Positions 36,899 through 45,817 of a DNA stretch of 64,000 nt are shown here, in pieces; the stretch's first letter is position 1; every line of letters begins with the position of its first letter. The notes under the pieces were generated by a model. That model was not told the origin of the DNA. It did not search any database and was given only the letters and a program-made list of their open reading frames with translations. Both the position numbers and the translations under genes were made by a program. Source of the DNA: Parahaliea aestuarii. GTDB taxonomy: Bacteria > Pseudomonadota > Gammaproteobacteria > Pseudomonadales > Halieaceae. The stretch lies in NCBI RefSeq assembly GCF_008064635.1, contig NZ_VRYZ01000004.1, positions 372,001 to 436,000 on the forward strand. Reading direction: 5' to 3'.

Positions 36899-37864
36899 TC
36901 AGGGCGCATCGATATCCAGCATGAGCGGCATGCGTGACACCGGAATAATGGCGCCGCGCACCTGAATCACCCCGGCTGCCAGCCGGTGGCCCCAGACCGC
37001 CGCCTCCTGTAACGACATACCTCGCAGCCGTGCCGCCAGATAGCCAGCATTGAATGAATCACCAGCAGCCGTGGTATCCAGCGGCCGCGCCACTGGCTGC
37101 GCCGGCACCTGAAGGGTGTCACCCTCGCACCATACGCGGCAGCCCGCGCGCCCCTGCTTGAGCACGATTTCTCTGGCTCCCGCGCTGGCAATACGTTCAA
37201 TCGTCGCTTCGGGAGAGGTATCGCCAAACAGGTCGCACTCATCCTCGAAGGTGGGAAGCACAATGTCGGCGTGTTCGCAGGCGCGGGTAAAGGCCGCCCG
37301 GGCGGCCGGGCGATCAGGCCAGCCCGCCGGTCGGAAATTGCCGTCGAAGCCCACTTTCACTCCCGCTGCGCGCACCTGCGCCAGCAGGGCATAAAGGCGC
37401 TCCCGCGCTGCGGCGTTGTAGAGAGACAGGCTGATACCGGAAAAATACACCAGGTCATAGTGCTTCAGGGCCTGCGCCAGGCTGTCTACGCGGCCGACAT
37501 CATCAAACAGCTCGCGTGCCGGCGCGGCACTGCGCCAGTAACTGAAGTGGCGCTCGCCGTCCGGGTCGGTATCTATCATGTACAGGCCCGGCACCCGGCC
37601 GGGCAGGCGGTAGACCAGCTCGGTGCCCACGCCTTCAGCCTGCCAGCGCTTTATCATCCACTGGCTGTGACTGTCGTCGCCAAGGGCGGTGACGTAGTCC
37701 GCCGCGATGTCCAGGCGCGCCAGGTACACTGCCGTGTTCAGGGTGTCGCCGCCATACCCCAGGTTCATACTGCGAGCGGGGCCCGGCGCCGGCGCGCCGG
37801 ACAGCTCCAGCATGCATTCGCCGATGGACGCAACGCGCGGTTTCTGCAGGTTTTCGTCAGTCAT
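36899..37864 (-). CDS. kdgK: 2-keto-3-deoxygluconate kinase, PfkB family
   Basis: Phosphorylates KDG to 2-keto-3-deoxy-6-phosphogluconate, joining both uronate branches to the Entner-Doudoroff route. The 321-residue ribokinase-fold protein has IGECMLELSG at the start, NLGYGGDTLNTAVYLARL (substrate-binding GGD) and FDGNFRP. The catalytic PfkB signature is DTTAAGDSFNAGYLAARL. It overlaps the TRAP large permease gene by 4 bases (ATGA). No KDPG aldolase gene is in the window. Confidence 0.94.
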   Translation of the reverse strand: MTDENLQKPRVASIGECMLELSGAPAPGPARSMNLGYGGDTLNTAVYLARLDIAADYVTALGDDSHSQWMIKRWQAEGVGTELVYRLPGRVPGLYMIDTDPDGERHFSYWRSAAPARELFDDVGRVDSLAQALKHYDLVYFSGISLSLYNAAARERLYALLAQVRAAGVKVGFDGNFRPAGWPDRPAARAAFTRACEHADIVLPTFEDECDLFGDTSPEATIERIASAGAREIVLKQGRAGCRVWCEGDTLQVPAQPVARPLDTTAAGDSFNAGYLAARLRGMSLQEAAVWGHRLAAGVIQVRGAIIPVSRMPLMLDIDAP

Positions 37865-39156
37865 TCATAGAGTCCGAAAAAGCGCGGCAGCGCCTCGCTG
37901 AAGAAGGGCACGTAGGTTACCAGTAACAGGGCAACGAACATCGCTGCATACATCGGCATCAGCGGGCGGATGATTTTCGCGATGGAGGTGCGCGCGATGG
38001 CGCAGCTGACAAAGAGCACACTGCCCACCGGCGGCGTGCACAGGCCGATGGACAGATTGAGCACCATCATAATGCCGAAGTGCAGTGGCGACATGTCGAG
38101 CTGCACCGCCACCGGCAGGAAGATCGGGGTAAAAATCAGCACCGCCGGCGTCATGTCCATAAAGGAGCCGACCAATAGCAGCACCAGGTTGATCATCAGC
38201 AGAATCATCAGCGGGTTGTCGCTGAAGGCGAGCAGGGTCTCTGCCACCAGCACCGGCACATTCTGGAAGGCCAGCAACCACGACATGGCCATGGACGTGC
38301 CCACCAGCAACATGACGATGGCAGTGGTTTCGGTGGCCTTGAGCAGGATGCCCGGCAATTCCCGCACCGCCACTTCCCTATAAATAAGCACCGACAGGCC
38401 CAGGGCGTAGAGCACGGCAATGGCCCCCGCCTCAGTGGCGGTAAAGATGCCGCCGATGATGCCGCCAATCACCAGCACGATCAGGAACAGGCTGGGGGCC
38501 GCCGCCAGTGTATGGCCCAGGAACTCCCGGCCGCTGACCACGCCACCCGCCGGCATATTGCGGCGTTTTGCGTAGATGGCACACACCCCCATCAGGCACA
38601 GGGCAACCAGTACACCTGGCAGGTAACCGCCGACGAACAGGGCGGCAATGGACACCCCACCGCTGGCCACGGCGTACACGATCAGTATGTTGCTGGGCGG
38701 AATCAGCAGGCCGGTGGTCGCCGAGGTTGCGGTCAACGCCGCACTGAACTCGCGTTCGTACTTTTCCTCGTTCATCGCCGGCACCATAAAGCCGCCCACC
38801 GCCGAGGTGGCCGCCACGGCGGAGCCGGAAATAGCGCCGAACAGGGTGCAGGAGATCACGTTCACAAAGGCCAGCCCGCCGGGCACCATGCCTACCAGGC
38901 ACTTGGCAAAATCAATCAGGCGACGGGCAATCCCCCCCTGCCCCATCAACAGGCCGGAAAGAATGAACAGGGGAATCGCCAGCAGGGCGAAACTGTTGAT
39001 GCCCCCCGCCATGCGCTGGGCGATGGTGGTGAGGGCCGGGCCGGGGTCGATGGAAACCAGCATCGCCAGCATGGTCGCCAGGCCGATACAGAAGGCCACC
39101 GGCACACCGAGGGTGAGCAGGACAACAAAGGTCAGAACCAGTGCCAGTTCAACCAT
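37861..39156 (-). CDS. TRAP transporter large permease subunit (DctM type)
   Basis: 431 residues, about 12 membrane helices. Signatures are LTLGVPVAFCIGLA at the start, AIPLFILSGLLMGQGGIARRL and FGAISGSAVAATSAVGG. TSATTGLLIPPSNILIVYAV is also typical of DctM. The ATG at 39156 is chosen because GGAGGG lies 7 bases before it; the small-subunit stop is 2 bases upstream. It carries the substrate with Na+ symport. Context points to galacturonate or unsaturated uronates. Confidence 0.94.
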   Translation of the reverse strand: MVELALVLTFVVLLTLGVPVAFCIGLATMLAMLVSIDPGPALTTIAQRMAGGINSFALLAIPLFILSGLLMGQGGIARRLIDFAKCLVGMVPGGLAFVNVISCTLFGAISGSAVAATSAVGGFMVPAMNEEKYEREFSAALTATSATTGLLIPPSNILIVYAVASGGVSIAALFVGGYLPGVLVALCLMGVCAIYAKRRNMPAGGVVSGREFLGHTLAAAPSLFLIVLVIGGIIGGIFTATEAGAIAVLYALGLSVLIYREVAVRELPGILLKATETTAIVMLLVGTSMAMSWLLAFQNVPVLVAETLLAFSDNPLMILLMINLVLLLVGSFMDMTPAVLIFTPIFLPVAVQLDMSPLHFGIMMVLNLSIGLCTPPVGSVLFVSCAIARTSIAKIIRPLMPMYAAMFVALLLVTYVPFFSEALPRFFGLYE

Positions 39157-39158
39157 GA

Positions 39159-39659
39159 TCAAGCCCTCCCGGTTCCGCTACTGCCGGCGCCGACGCAGTG
39201 CTCGCGCCAGGCCTGCACGCTGTGTTCCGCGGCATACAGGCAAACCAGGGCGCCGCTGAGCGGCACCACAGTGTAGACAAAGGCCATGGGGATGCCGAGG
39301 GCGGGAGAGATCTGGTTCAGCTCCCAGGTCATCGCCACCAGCTTGCTGCCGCCGACCACCATGACCGCCACCGCGAACACCACCACCACACTGTTCACCA
39401 GCAACTCCAGCAGAAAGGCCTTGCGACCCCTCAGGCTCTGAGCCAGCAGGTCTATCCCCAGGTGCATCTTCACCTTGTAGGCGTAGGCAGCACCCAGAAT
39501 GCCGATCCACACCAGCAGGAAGCGCGCCAGCTCCTCGGTCCAGGAGCTCGGCACCGCCAGCAGATAGCGGGACAAAATCTGCCAGGTTACCGACACCACC
39601 AGCAGCGCCATCAGCGCCGCCAGCAGCACGCGAAACAATTTATCCAGCGTTACCAGCAC
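39159..39659 (-). CDS. TRAP transporter small permease subunit (DctQ type)
   Basis: 166 residues with four predicted membrane helices. The DctQ signatures are VTWQILSRYLL, SSWTEELARFLLVWIGILGAAYAYK and HLGIDLL. It starts with GTG, with GGAGG 5 bases upstream, directly after the binding-protein stop. It pairs with the large subunit to form the membrane part of the transporter. Confidence 0.93.
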   Translation of the reverse strand: MLVTLDKLFRVLLAALMALLVVSVTWQILSRYLLAVPSSWTEELARFLLVWIGILGAAYAYKVKMHLGIDLLAQSLRGRKAFLLELLVNSVVVVFAVAVMVVGGSKLVAMTWELNQISPALGIPMAFVYTVVPLSGALVCLYAAEHSVQAWREHCVGAGSSGTGRA

Positions 39660-39661
39660 GC

Positions 39662-40642
39662 CTACCTCCCCACCTGCGCAATCTGCGCTATCAGTTCACC
39701 CACCGCCGTCCCGGCGTAGCCCGCCTGCATGGCGGCCACCTGCTGCTGGAACTTGCGCTTGTCGGGGCGGATGATTTCCACCCCCGCAGCCTCCACCGCC
39801 GCCAGTGCGGCGTCACTGTCCGCCGCCCACAACTGGCGCTGGTAGGCCACCGAATCGTCCACTGCCCGCTGCAGCCACTGCTGTTGCTGCGCATTCAGCG
39901 CATTCCAGGCCACCGTGCCGATCAGCAGCAGGTCGGGCACCGCGGTATGCTCGTCCAGGGTGTAGTACTTGCAGATTTCATAGTGCCCGGACAGATAGAA
40001 GCTGGGAGGGTTGTTTTCCGCGCCGTCGACCACACCCTGCTGCAGGGCGGTGTACAGCTCGCCCCAGGCGATAGGCGTGGCGGCACCACCGAGGGCACCC
40101 ACCATGCGCAGGGCGGTCTGGCTCTCCTGCACACGGATTTTCAGGCCATTGAGATCAGCCGGCTCGCGCACCGGCCGGTTGACCGTATAGAAGCTGCGGC
40201 TGCCGGCGTCGTAGTAGCCGAGCCCCTTGAGGCGTACCGGCAGCGGGGCATCCAGCAACTGCTGGCCAAGTTGCGAGTCCAGCACCTGCTGGTAGTGATC
40301 CTTGTCGCGAAACACATAGGGGATGTTGAACACCTGCATCTCGGGCACAAAACCCTCCAGCGGGCTGGCGGAGACCTTGGTCATTGCCAGGCTGCCGATT
40401 TGCAGCAACTCGATCAGTTCGCGCTCGTTGCCCAGCTGGCCGCCGGGGTAGAGTGCCACCCGCATGCTGCCACCGCTGTAGTGCTCGAGACGCTCGCCCA
40501 GGCGCAGCATTGCCTTGTGCACCGTGTGCCCGGTGTCGAGAGTGTGTGCCATGTGCAACACGACTACATCGTCCCGCACTCCGCAGGCGCTGAGGAAATT
40601 CAGGAGGGCGGCACTGAGCAGCGCCCGGATAAACTGCCACAT
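39662..40642 (-). CDS. TRAP transporter substrate-binding protein (DctP type)
   Basis: 326 residues. The N-terminus has a lipoprotein-like signal (LLSAALLNFLSAC-G), so the protein may be tethered rather than free in the periplasm. DctP signatures include HTVHKAMLRLGERLEHYSGG, YPGGQLGNERELIELLQIG and GLKIRVQES with the conserved Arg that binds the substrate carboxylate. GELYTALQQGVVDGAENNP is also typical. It is the first gene of the unit that continues into dctQ, dctM, kdgK, GH28 and lacI, with one operator 107 bases upstream. Confidence 0.94.
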   Translation of the reverse strand: MWQFIRALLSAALLNFLSACGVRDDVVVLHMAHTLDTGHTVHKAMLRLGERLEHYSGGSMRVALYPGGQLGNERELIELLQIGSLAMTKVSASPLEGFVPEMQVFNIPYVFRDKDHYQQVLDSQLGQQLLDAPLPVRLKGLGYYDAGSRSFYTVNRPVREPADLNGLKIRVQESQTALRMVGALGGAATPIAWGELYTALQQGVVDGAENNPPSFYLSGHYEICKYYTLDEHTAVPDLLLIGTVAWNALNAQQQQWLQRAVDDSVAYQRQLWAADSDAALAAVEAAGVEIIRPDKRKFQQQVAAMQAGYAGTAVGELIAQIAQVGR

Positions 40643-40749
40643 TCGTTATTATTCCTGTCACCAGAGCGCAGCCGACTACAGGCATAGGCGCTCCATGTAC
40701 GGGTTACGGCGGGCGATTGATTGCCGCACCGGTGTTGGCTCAGAATTTA

Positions 40750-40763
40750 TGCCACCGGTAGCA
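40750..40763. promoter_or_regulatory. LacI-type operator 5 (TRAP-kdgK-GH28-lacI unit)
   Basis: TGCCACCGGTAGCA, identical to operators 1 and 2. It lies between the dctP start (40642) and the 3' end of the GGDEF gene. Because lacI is the last gene of this unit, this site would give the regulator control of its own synthesis. Confidence 0.82.
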
Positions 40764-40804
40764 GTCTATAGCAGGTATTTGGCCCTGACAAGCATCGGCC
40801 GTGA

Positions 40805-42574
40805 TCAGGCAGTGCTGTACAACTGGTCTTTGCCGCTGGATTTGGCGCGGTACATGGCGCTGTCGGCTTTGGCATAGAGGCTGTCCGCATCGGCGCACCG
40901 GGCGCCGAAACTGGCCACGCCAATGCTGACCGTAATGCTCACTTCACCCCGGCCGGATATTTCGAAACGGTGCTCGCGCACCCGCTCCAGCAGACGCCGT
41001 GCCACCATGCGGGCGTTGCGCTCGCCGGTGCGCGGTAGCAGGCAGAGGAACTCCTCTCCCCCCACCCGGGCCAACTCGTCGCCCGGGCGCAACAGGCTGC
41101 TGCCAATGGCCGCTATTTCTTTCAGGATGCTGTCGCCGGCCGGGTGGCCATAGCGGTCGTTGACCTGCTTGAAGTCATCCACGTCCACCAACACGATGGA
41201 AAGCTCGCCGCGATCCATCGGCAATTCTGCACACAGCGCCTCCAGCCGCTGGAAGATAAAGCGGCGATTGTAAAGCCCGGTGAGGGAGTCGCGACTGGAT
41301 ATCTCGCGCAGGCGACGGGCACTGCGCACCTGCCAGGCGAGGAAGAACAGCACCACCGCGGTCACCCCGATCCAGAAAATCACCGTCCTGCGCTGCAGCT
41401 CATTGCTGCGACGCTGCTGCTCGAGTTCCAGCGCATCGATCCGCGCCGCCTCCTGCAGCCTGCCGATTTCATGGTCTTTGCGCACATTTTCCATTTCCAC
41501 CCGCAGCGTCATCAGGCGCTCGGAGGCGCTCTCGCGCAGCAGGGCCACAATCCGCTCGTGGTAGTCGCGCAACAGTGTATAGGCGCTATCCATGTCGCCG
41601 AGCTCGGCGGCCACCTCGGCCTCGGCGAGGCCCACTTCCAGCTCCCAGTGGGTGCCCTTGAAGACCGGCAGGCGGTCGAAGACATCGCGGGCGGCGGCAA
41701 TCGCCGCGGCGGCTTCCGTCGCCCTGCCGCCCCGGGCCAGGCACACCGCCTGCCGCTTGTAGAGTTCGGCCTTGAAGTCTTCCGGCGCACCCGCTTGCAG
41801 CGCCTCGGCGATGACGGGCAGGGCTTTGTCGCAATCCCCCATCTCCGCGTAGGTCATGCCCAGCCCGTAAAGCGCGGAAAAGCGTCCGTGCTCACTGTGA
41901 TGCACCTCGGTGAGCTGGCGGTAGCGGCGAAACATCTCCAGCGCCTCCTGCCACTGTTTGGCATAGCGGTAGGAGATGGCAATCCCGTAGGTGGCCTCTG
42001 CCTCGTAGACCGAATAGCCAAGATCGGCGTAACTGGCCAGCGCCTTGCGATAGTGGGCGATGGATTGCTCGTACTCGCCCACATAGCCATAGACGGCGCC
42101 GTAGGACTCGTTGACGAGAGCGATCAGGAACACGTCCTGCACCATGACCGCCGCGTCGAAAGCGTCCTGCAAATGCGGAAAAGCCTGCTCGCTGTTACTG
42201 CTCATCCCCTGGGTGAAGCCCAGTTCCGCCAGGGCGAACACGTGGAGAAAGTGATCCCCGGCGCTCTCAGCCCAGTTTGCGACCTCCAGCATCAGTGCGG
42301 AGGACGCCTCGTAGTCGCCCTCACGGCGCACCCGCACCGCCTCCAGCACCTGTAGAAAGCGGTGCGTATGGGGCGCCGTTTCGTCGTCTACGGCCGCCAG
42401 GCCAGCGGCCACTGCCTGGTCGTACTCTTTGTTCAGATAGAGGTACTGCAGGGAGTGGGCCAGGCTCAGGTAGTAACGCGCCTGCACTGCATTGCTGGCC
42501 GCGTCTATGCGCGGCGCGAGCGCCTGCAGGCGGGTCCTGGCTGCCCAGGGATCGTGCCAGACCAGCTTGTCCAT
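40805..42574 (-). CDS. TPR-containing diguanylate cyclase (GGDEF)
   Basis: 589 residues from the first ATG. The N-terminal part (to about 370) is helical TPR-like, followed by a coiled-coil stretch and one membrane helix (VIFWIGVTAVVLFFLAWQV). The C-terminal GGDEF domain has SRDSLTGLYNRRF and the active GGEEF motif at residues 505-509. The inhibitory I-site R-P-G-D lies five residues before it, so it should make c-di-GMP with product inhibition. The true start is probably upstream: the frame stays open to 42715 and encodes a signal peptide, but contains no ATG, GTG or TTG there (see findings). It is divergent from an EAL gene. Confidence 0.92.
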   Translation of the reverse strand: MDKLVWHDPWAARTRLQALAPRIDAASNAVQARYYLSLAHSLQYLYLNKEYDQAVAAGLAAVDDETAPHTHRFLQVLEAVRVRREGDYEASSALMLEVANWAESAGDHFLHVFALAELGFTQGMSSNSEQAFPHLQDAFDAAVMVQDVFLIALVNESYGAVYGYVGEYEQSIAHYRKALASYADLGYSVYEAEATYGIAISYRYAKQWQEALEMFRRYRQLTEVHHSEHGRFSALYGLGMTYAEMGDCDKALPVIAEALQAGAPEDFKAELYKRQAVCLARGGRATEAAAAIAAARDVFDRLPVFKGTHWELEVGLAEAEVAAELGDMDSAYTLLRDYHERIVALLRESASERLMTLRVEMENVRKDHEIGRLQEAARIDALELEQQRRSNELQRRTVIFWIGVTAVVLFFLAWQVRSARRLREISSRDSLTGLYNRRFIFQRLEALCAELPMDRGELSIVLVDVDDFKQVNDRYGHPAGDSILKEIAAIGSSLLRPGDELARVGGEEFLCLLPRTGERNARMVARRLLERVREHRFEISGRGEVSITVSIGVASFGARCADADSLYAKADSAMYRAKSSGKDQLYSTA

Positions 42575-42870
42575 GGCCTGCAGCTGGGCGGCGATTTCCT
42601 CATCTGCCGAAGCGGATACCGCAGGTGCGCCCCATCCCGCCGCAGGCCACAGCGAGAGCGCAACAATACAGAGGATGTAGCGGAACTGGTGAATCGTGAA
42701 CTCCGGACAACGGGACTACGGGACGGCGGGAGTGTACCACCGGCTTTGCGACAGGGTGCCGGCGCAGCTGTGACCGGCCTCCCACTTCTGCGCTTTGCAC
42801 CCCGGGGCACGCCTGCCCCATTGTCCCGGACCGCCGTCGCGTCTAATGTAGGCACTGATTCAGCCACCGG

Positions 42871-44457
42871 ATGCCACCCTTGGCCCCAGTACATCGCCCG
42901 GCCACCGCCCGCCGCGAACGCGCGGTTCTCATCGCCCTGCTGATCGCCATGGCCGGTGTTATCGCGCTGATAACCCTGCTCGGCTGGTATTTGTGGCGCG
43001 AATCGGTGGTGGCGGAAGAGCGGCGCCTGGGGACTCTCGCGGAACGGCTCGGACGCCAGGCCGAAGCGGCCCTGGTGGACGCCCGCAGCCTGCTGGAAAT
43101 CCTCAACACCTCCACCCTGCCGCGCTGTTCACCGGAGCATATCGCCGCCCTGCAGAGCGCCGCCATCGCCAGGCCCTATATTCGCGCCATCGGCTACTGG
43201 CGGGCCGCCGAGCGACGCTGCGGTGCCGGGTTTGTCCAGGGCGCCGCCCTTACCCCGCCCTCCGCCAGTCGCATCTACGACAATGGTGTCGTGGCCTGGT
43301 GGCCGGGCCCGGATACCGCCGTGGGCGATGTCGAACTGTTCCTGATGCGCCTGGGTGACCACGATATAGCCATCGACCCGCGCCTGCTGCTGGACGCCGG
43401 CGCTGTCGCCGACCAGCAGGCGGGGCTGTGGGTCGAGGGGCTGCTGATGGTCAGCGTACCCGCCGCTGCCGACTTGCCGGCGCCGGAGACGCTGGCGCCG
43501 GGGCTCACTATCGAAGGGGGCAGTGACCGCATTCTGGCGCGCTTTTCCCTCGATACGGTATTCCCGATGGACGTGGTAGCCGTTCAGCCATCGCGCCAGT
43601 TCGTGCAGCGCTACCTGCCCTCGCTGGCCACCGCTTCCCTGCTCGGCCTGGCGCTGGTGGTGCTGTGGATACTGGTGGTGCTGCGGGTCTCCCGCCGTCG
43701 CCTGAGCCTCAGTGCAGAGTTGCGCAGCGCCATCGACAGCGGTGCCATCGACGTGGTGTACCAGCCGATCGTCGACCTGCAGAGCGGCCGCTGCGTGGGC
43801 GCCGAAGCCCTGGCTCGCTGGCAGCGCGCGGGTGGCGAAACCATCAGCCCCGAGGTGTTCATTCCCCTGGCCGAATCCGGGCGCATGATTACCGACCTCA
43901 CCCTGATCCTGCTGGAGCGTGTGGCGAGCGACCTGGGTGCACTGCTGAGAGAGCGCCCGAACTTCACCGTCAATATCAACCTGTCTCCCCAGGACCTGGA
44001 AGACGCGCGCCTGCCCCAGAGCCTGGACCGGGTGCTCACCGGCGCCGGGCTGCCGGCCTCCGCCCTCAAACTGGAGATCACCGAGCGCGCCCTGGTCGAC
44101 AGCGACACGTCGCGCCAGCTACTGGCGGAACTGCGCCGCCGCGGCCATCAACTGGCGGTGGACGACTTCGGCACCGGGTATTCCAGTCTCTCCTACCTGG
44201 AGAGCTTCGAGCTGGACACCCTGAAGCTGGACAAGGCCTTTGTCGACGCCATCGAGACCCACGCCGTCACCAGTTCGGTCATCGTTCACATCATCGAGAT
44301 GGCCCACTCGCTGCAACTGAACATGGTCGCCGAAGGCATCGAGTCGGAGCACCAGGCCCGCTGGCTGGCGGCCAATGGCGTACAACTGGGCCAGGGCTAC
44401 CTCTACAGTCGCCCGCTGCCGGCCCGGGCCTTCCGGCGCTATTTGAAAGGCCACTGA
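42871..44457 (+). CDS. CSS-motif sensor EAL phosphodiesterase
   Basis: 528 residues that should hydrolyse c-di-GMP to pGpG. One membrane helix (about 18-40) precedes a periplasmic sensor with a LPRCSPEHIAAL motif, as in CSS-motif domains where paired cysteines sense redox state. A second membrane helix (about 250-272) is followed by the EAL domain. The catalytic set is intact: VGAEALARW, NINLSPQ, LEITERAL, DDFGTGYSS, KLDKAFV and AEGIE. It is divergent from the GGDEF gene, suggesting a matched pair. Confidence 0.93.
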   Translation: MPPLAPVHRPATARRERAVLIALLIAMAGVIALITLLGWYLWRESVVAEERRLGTLAERLGRQAEAALVDARSLLEILNTSTLPRCSPEHIAALQSAAIARPYIRAIGYWRAAERRCGAGFVQGAALTPPSASRIYDNGVVAWWPGPDTAVGDVELFLMRLGDHDIAIDPRLLLDAGAVADQQAGLWVEGLLMVSVPAAADLPAPETLAPGLTIEGGSDRILARFSLDTVFPMDVVAVQPSRQFVQRYLPSLATASLLGLALVVLWILVVLRVSRRRLSLSAELRSAIDSGAIDVVYQPIVDLQSGRCVGAEALARWQRAGGETISPEVFIPLAESGRMITDLTLILLERVASDLGALLRERPNFTVNINLSPQDLEDARLPQSLDRVLTGAGLPASALKLEITERALVDSDTSRQLLAELRRRGHQLAVDDFGTGYSSLSYLESFELDTLKLDKAFVDAIETHAVTSSVIVHIIEMAHSLQLNMVAEGIESEHQARWLAANGVQLGQGYLYSRPLPARAFRRYLKGH

Positions 44458-44547
44458 ATCGGTGCTGTCAGTGGATCATGCGCGCTTGCACTCGCCGCGG
44501 ACTTTTGGCGTAGAATGGCGCCGATTACCACCCACAGGACGCTCTGC

Positions 44548-45231
44548 TTGCCCGCCCCTATCGCCCGCTCAACCCCCTTTATTGCCGCCGCTTTGTTACT
44601 GGCCGTCGCCGGCTGTAGCCAAATCCCGTCCTCCGGCAACCCTGCACCGCCCCCCCCCGCACCGCCGCAGACCGCGGCCCCGGCACTCAATCAGGCCAAC
44701 AGCGATGCCGAGGTCGAGAACCAGTTGGCCCTTGCCACCTCGCGCCACGGCAACGCCCTGCCGGCAGACTCGGTGGGTTACTACCTGGACGTGCAGGCGG
44801 CCAGACTACAGTCGATCTATCCCGGCGGCGTCCAGATCCAGCGCCAGCCCGATCACATCCGCCTCACTCTGCCCGACGGCGGCAGCTTTGACACCGGCAG
44901 TAGCCGCCTCGATCCCGGCATTCACGGGACGCTGGACGCGCTGGCGGCGCTGTTGCGGGAGTACGACCAGAGCCTGGTGCTGATCGCCGGTCACAGCGAC
45001 AACCAGGGCGACGCCGGCTTCAACCTGCAATTGTCGCGGGAGCGGGCCATGGCCGTGGGCCGTTACCTCAACCAGCGGGGCATTGAATCCGGCCGCATCG
45101 TCGTGCGCGGCTTTGGTGACAGCCGGCCCGTGGCAGACAATGCGACCCCCGAGGGACGCAGCGCCAACCGTCGTATCGAGCTGGAACTGTGGCCGCTGAC
45201 CGCTCCCGCTGTCGCGGCGAGTACGTCATAA
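44548..45231 (+). CDS. OmpA-family lipoprotein
   Basis: 227 residues from TTG at 44548, chosen because AGGA lies 8 bases upstream and the result is a clean lipoprotein signal (FIAAALLLAVAGC-S). An in-frame ATG at 44515 overlaps a likely -10 box (TAGAAT) and lacks a ribosome site. After a Pro-rich linker, the C-terminal OmpA domain (about 110-215) has the peptidoglycan-binding segment AGHSDNQGDAGFNLQLSRER and NRRIEL. It anchors the outer membrane to peptidoglycan. Confidence 0.87.
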   Translation: MPAPIARSTPFIAAALLLAVAGCSQIPSSGNPAPPPPAPPQTAAPALNQANSDAEVENQLALATSRHGNALPADSVGYYLDVQAARLQSIYPGGVQIQRQPDHIRLTLPDGGSFDTGSSRLDPGIHGTLDALAALLREYDQSLVLIAGHSDNQGDAGFNLQLSRERAMAVGRYLNQRGIESGRIVVRGFGDSRPVADNATPEGRSANRRIELELWPLTAPAVAASTS

Positions 45232-45323
45232 CGACCCCCTCACGGTTTTTTTCCGCCGCGGCCCTTGCCAGCACAGGAGGCCCTTGCCAGTCTGGGCGGA
45301 TAGCCATCCGTGGAGCCGCCGGC

Positions 45324-45776
45324 ATGAACCTGGATACCCTGCTCGCTGAACGCGCCATCTATCGCGCCCTGGTGCAATTCGCCCGCGCCATGGACGAGCG
45401 CGACTGGAACGCCCTGATCGCCCTCACCACCGAAGACATCGGCGCCGACCTCGGCGCCGGAACACTCAACGGCCGCGCTGCACTGGTGGCCAACATGCGC
45501 TCCTTCCTCGACGATTGCGGCCCCACCCAGCACCTGCTGGGCAACGTACTGATCGAGGTCGACGGCGAGCGCGCCAGCAGCCGCGCCTATGTCAGCGATA
45601 TGCACCTGGGCCGGGGCGAGCGCGCCCATCTCACCTTCTCCACCCTCGGCGACTACCACGACCAGTGGCAGTTGCAGGACGGGCAGTGGCGCATGTGCCA
45701 CCGCCGCAAGCTCAACCGCGCCCATATCGGCGATATCAGCGTGTTGGGCAGCGGCCCGGCGGACTGGAACCGCTAG
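45324..45776 (+). CDS. SnoaL/NTF2-like protein 1
   Basis: 150 residues from the ATG at 45324 with the cone-like NTF2 fold: RALVQFARAMDERDWNALIALTTEDIGADLG at the N-terminus and DQWQLQDGQWRMCHRRKLNRAH at the C-terminus. Family members act as small isomerases, hydratases or dehydratases in polyketide, steroid and aromatic pathways. It is followed 41 bases later by a second member, and the pair precedes the catabolic cluster. Confidence 0.85.
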   Translation: MNLDTLLAERAIYRALVQFARAMDERDWNALIALTTEDIGADLGAGTLNGRAALVANMRSFLDDCGPTQHLLGNVLIEVDGERASSRAYVSDMHLGRGERAHLTFSTLGDYHDQWQLQDGQWRMCHRRKLNRAHIGDISVLGSGPADWNR

Positions 45777-45817
45777 CCCAGCCGCAATCCATTTATTCTG
45801 GCAAGAAGAGGCAAACC

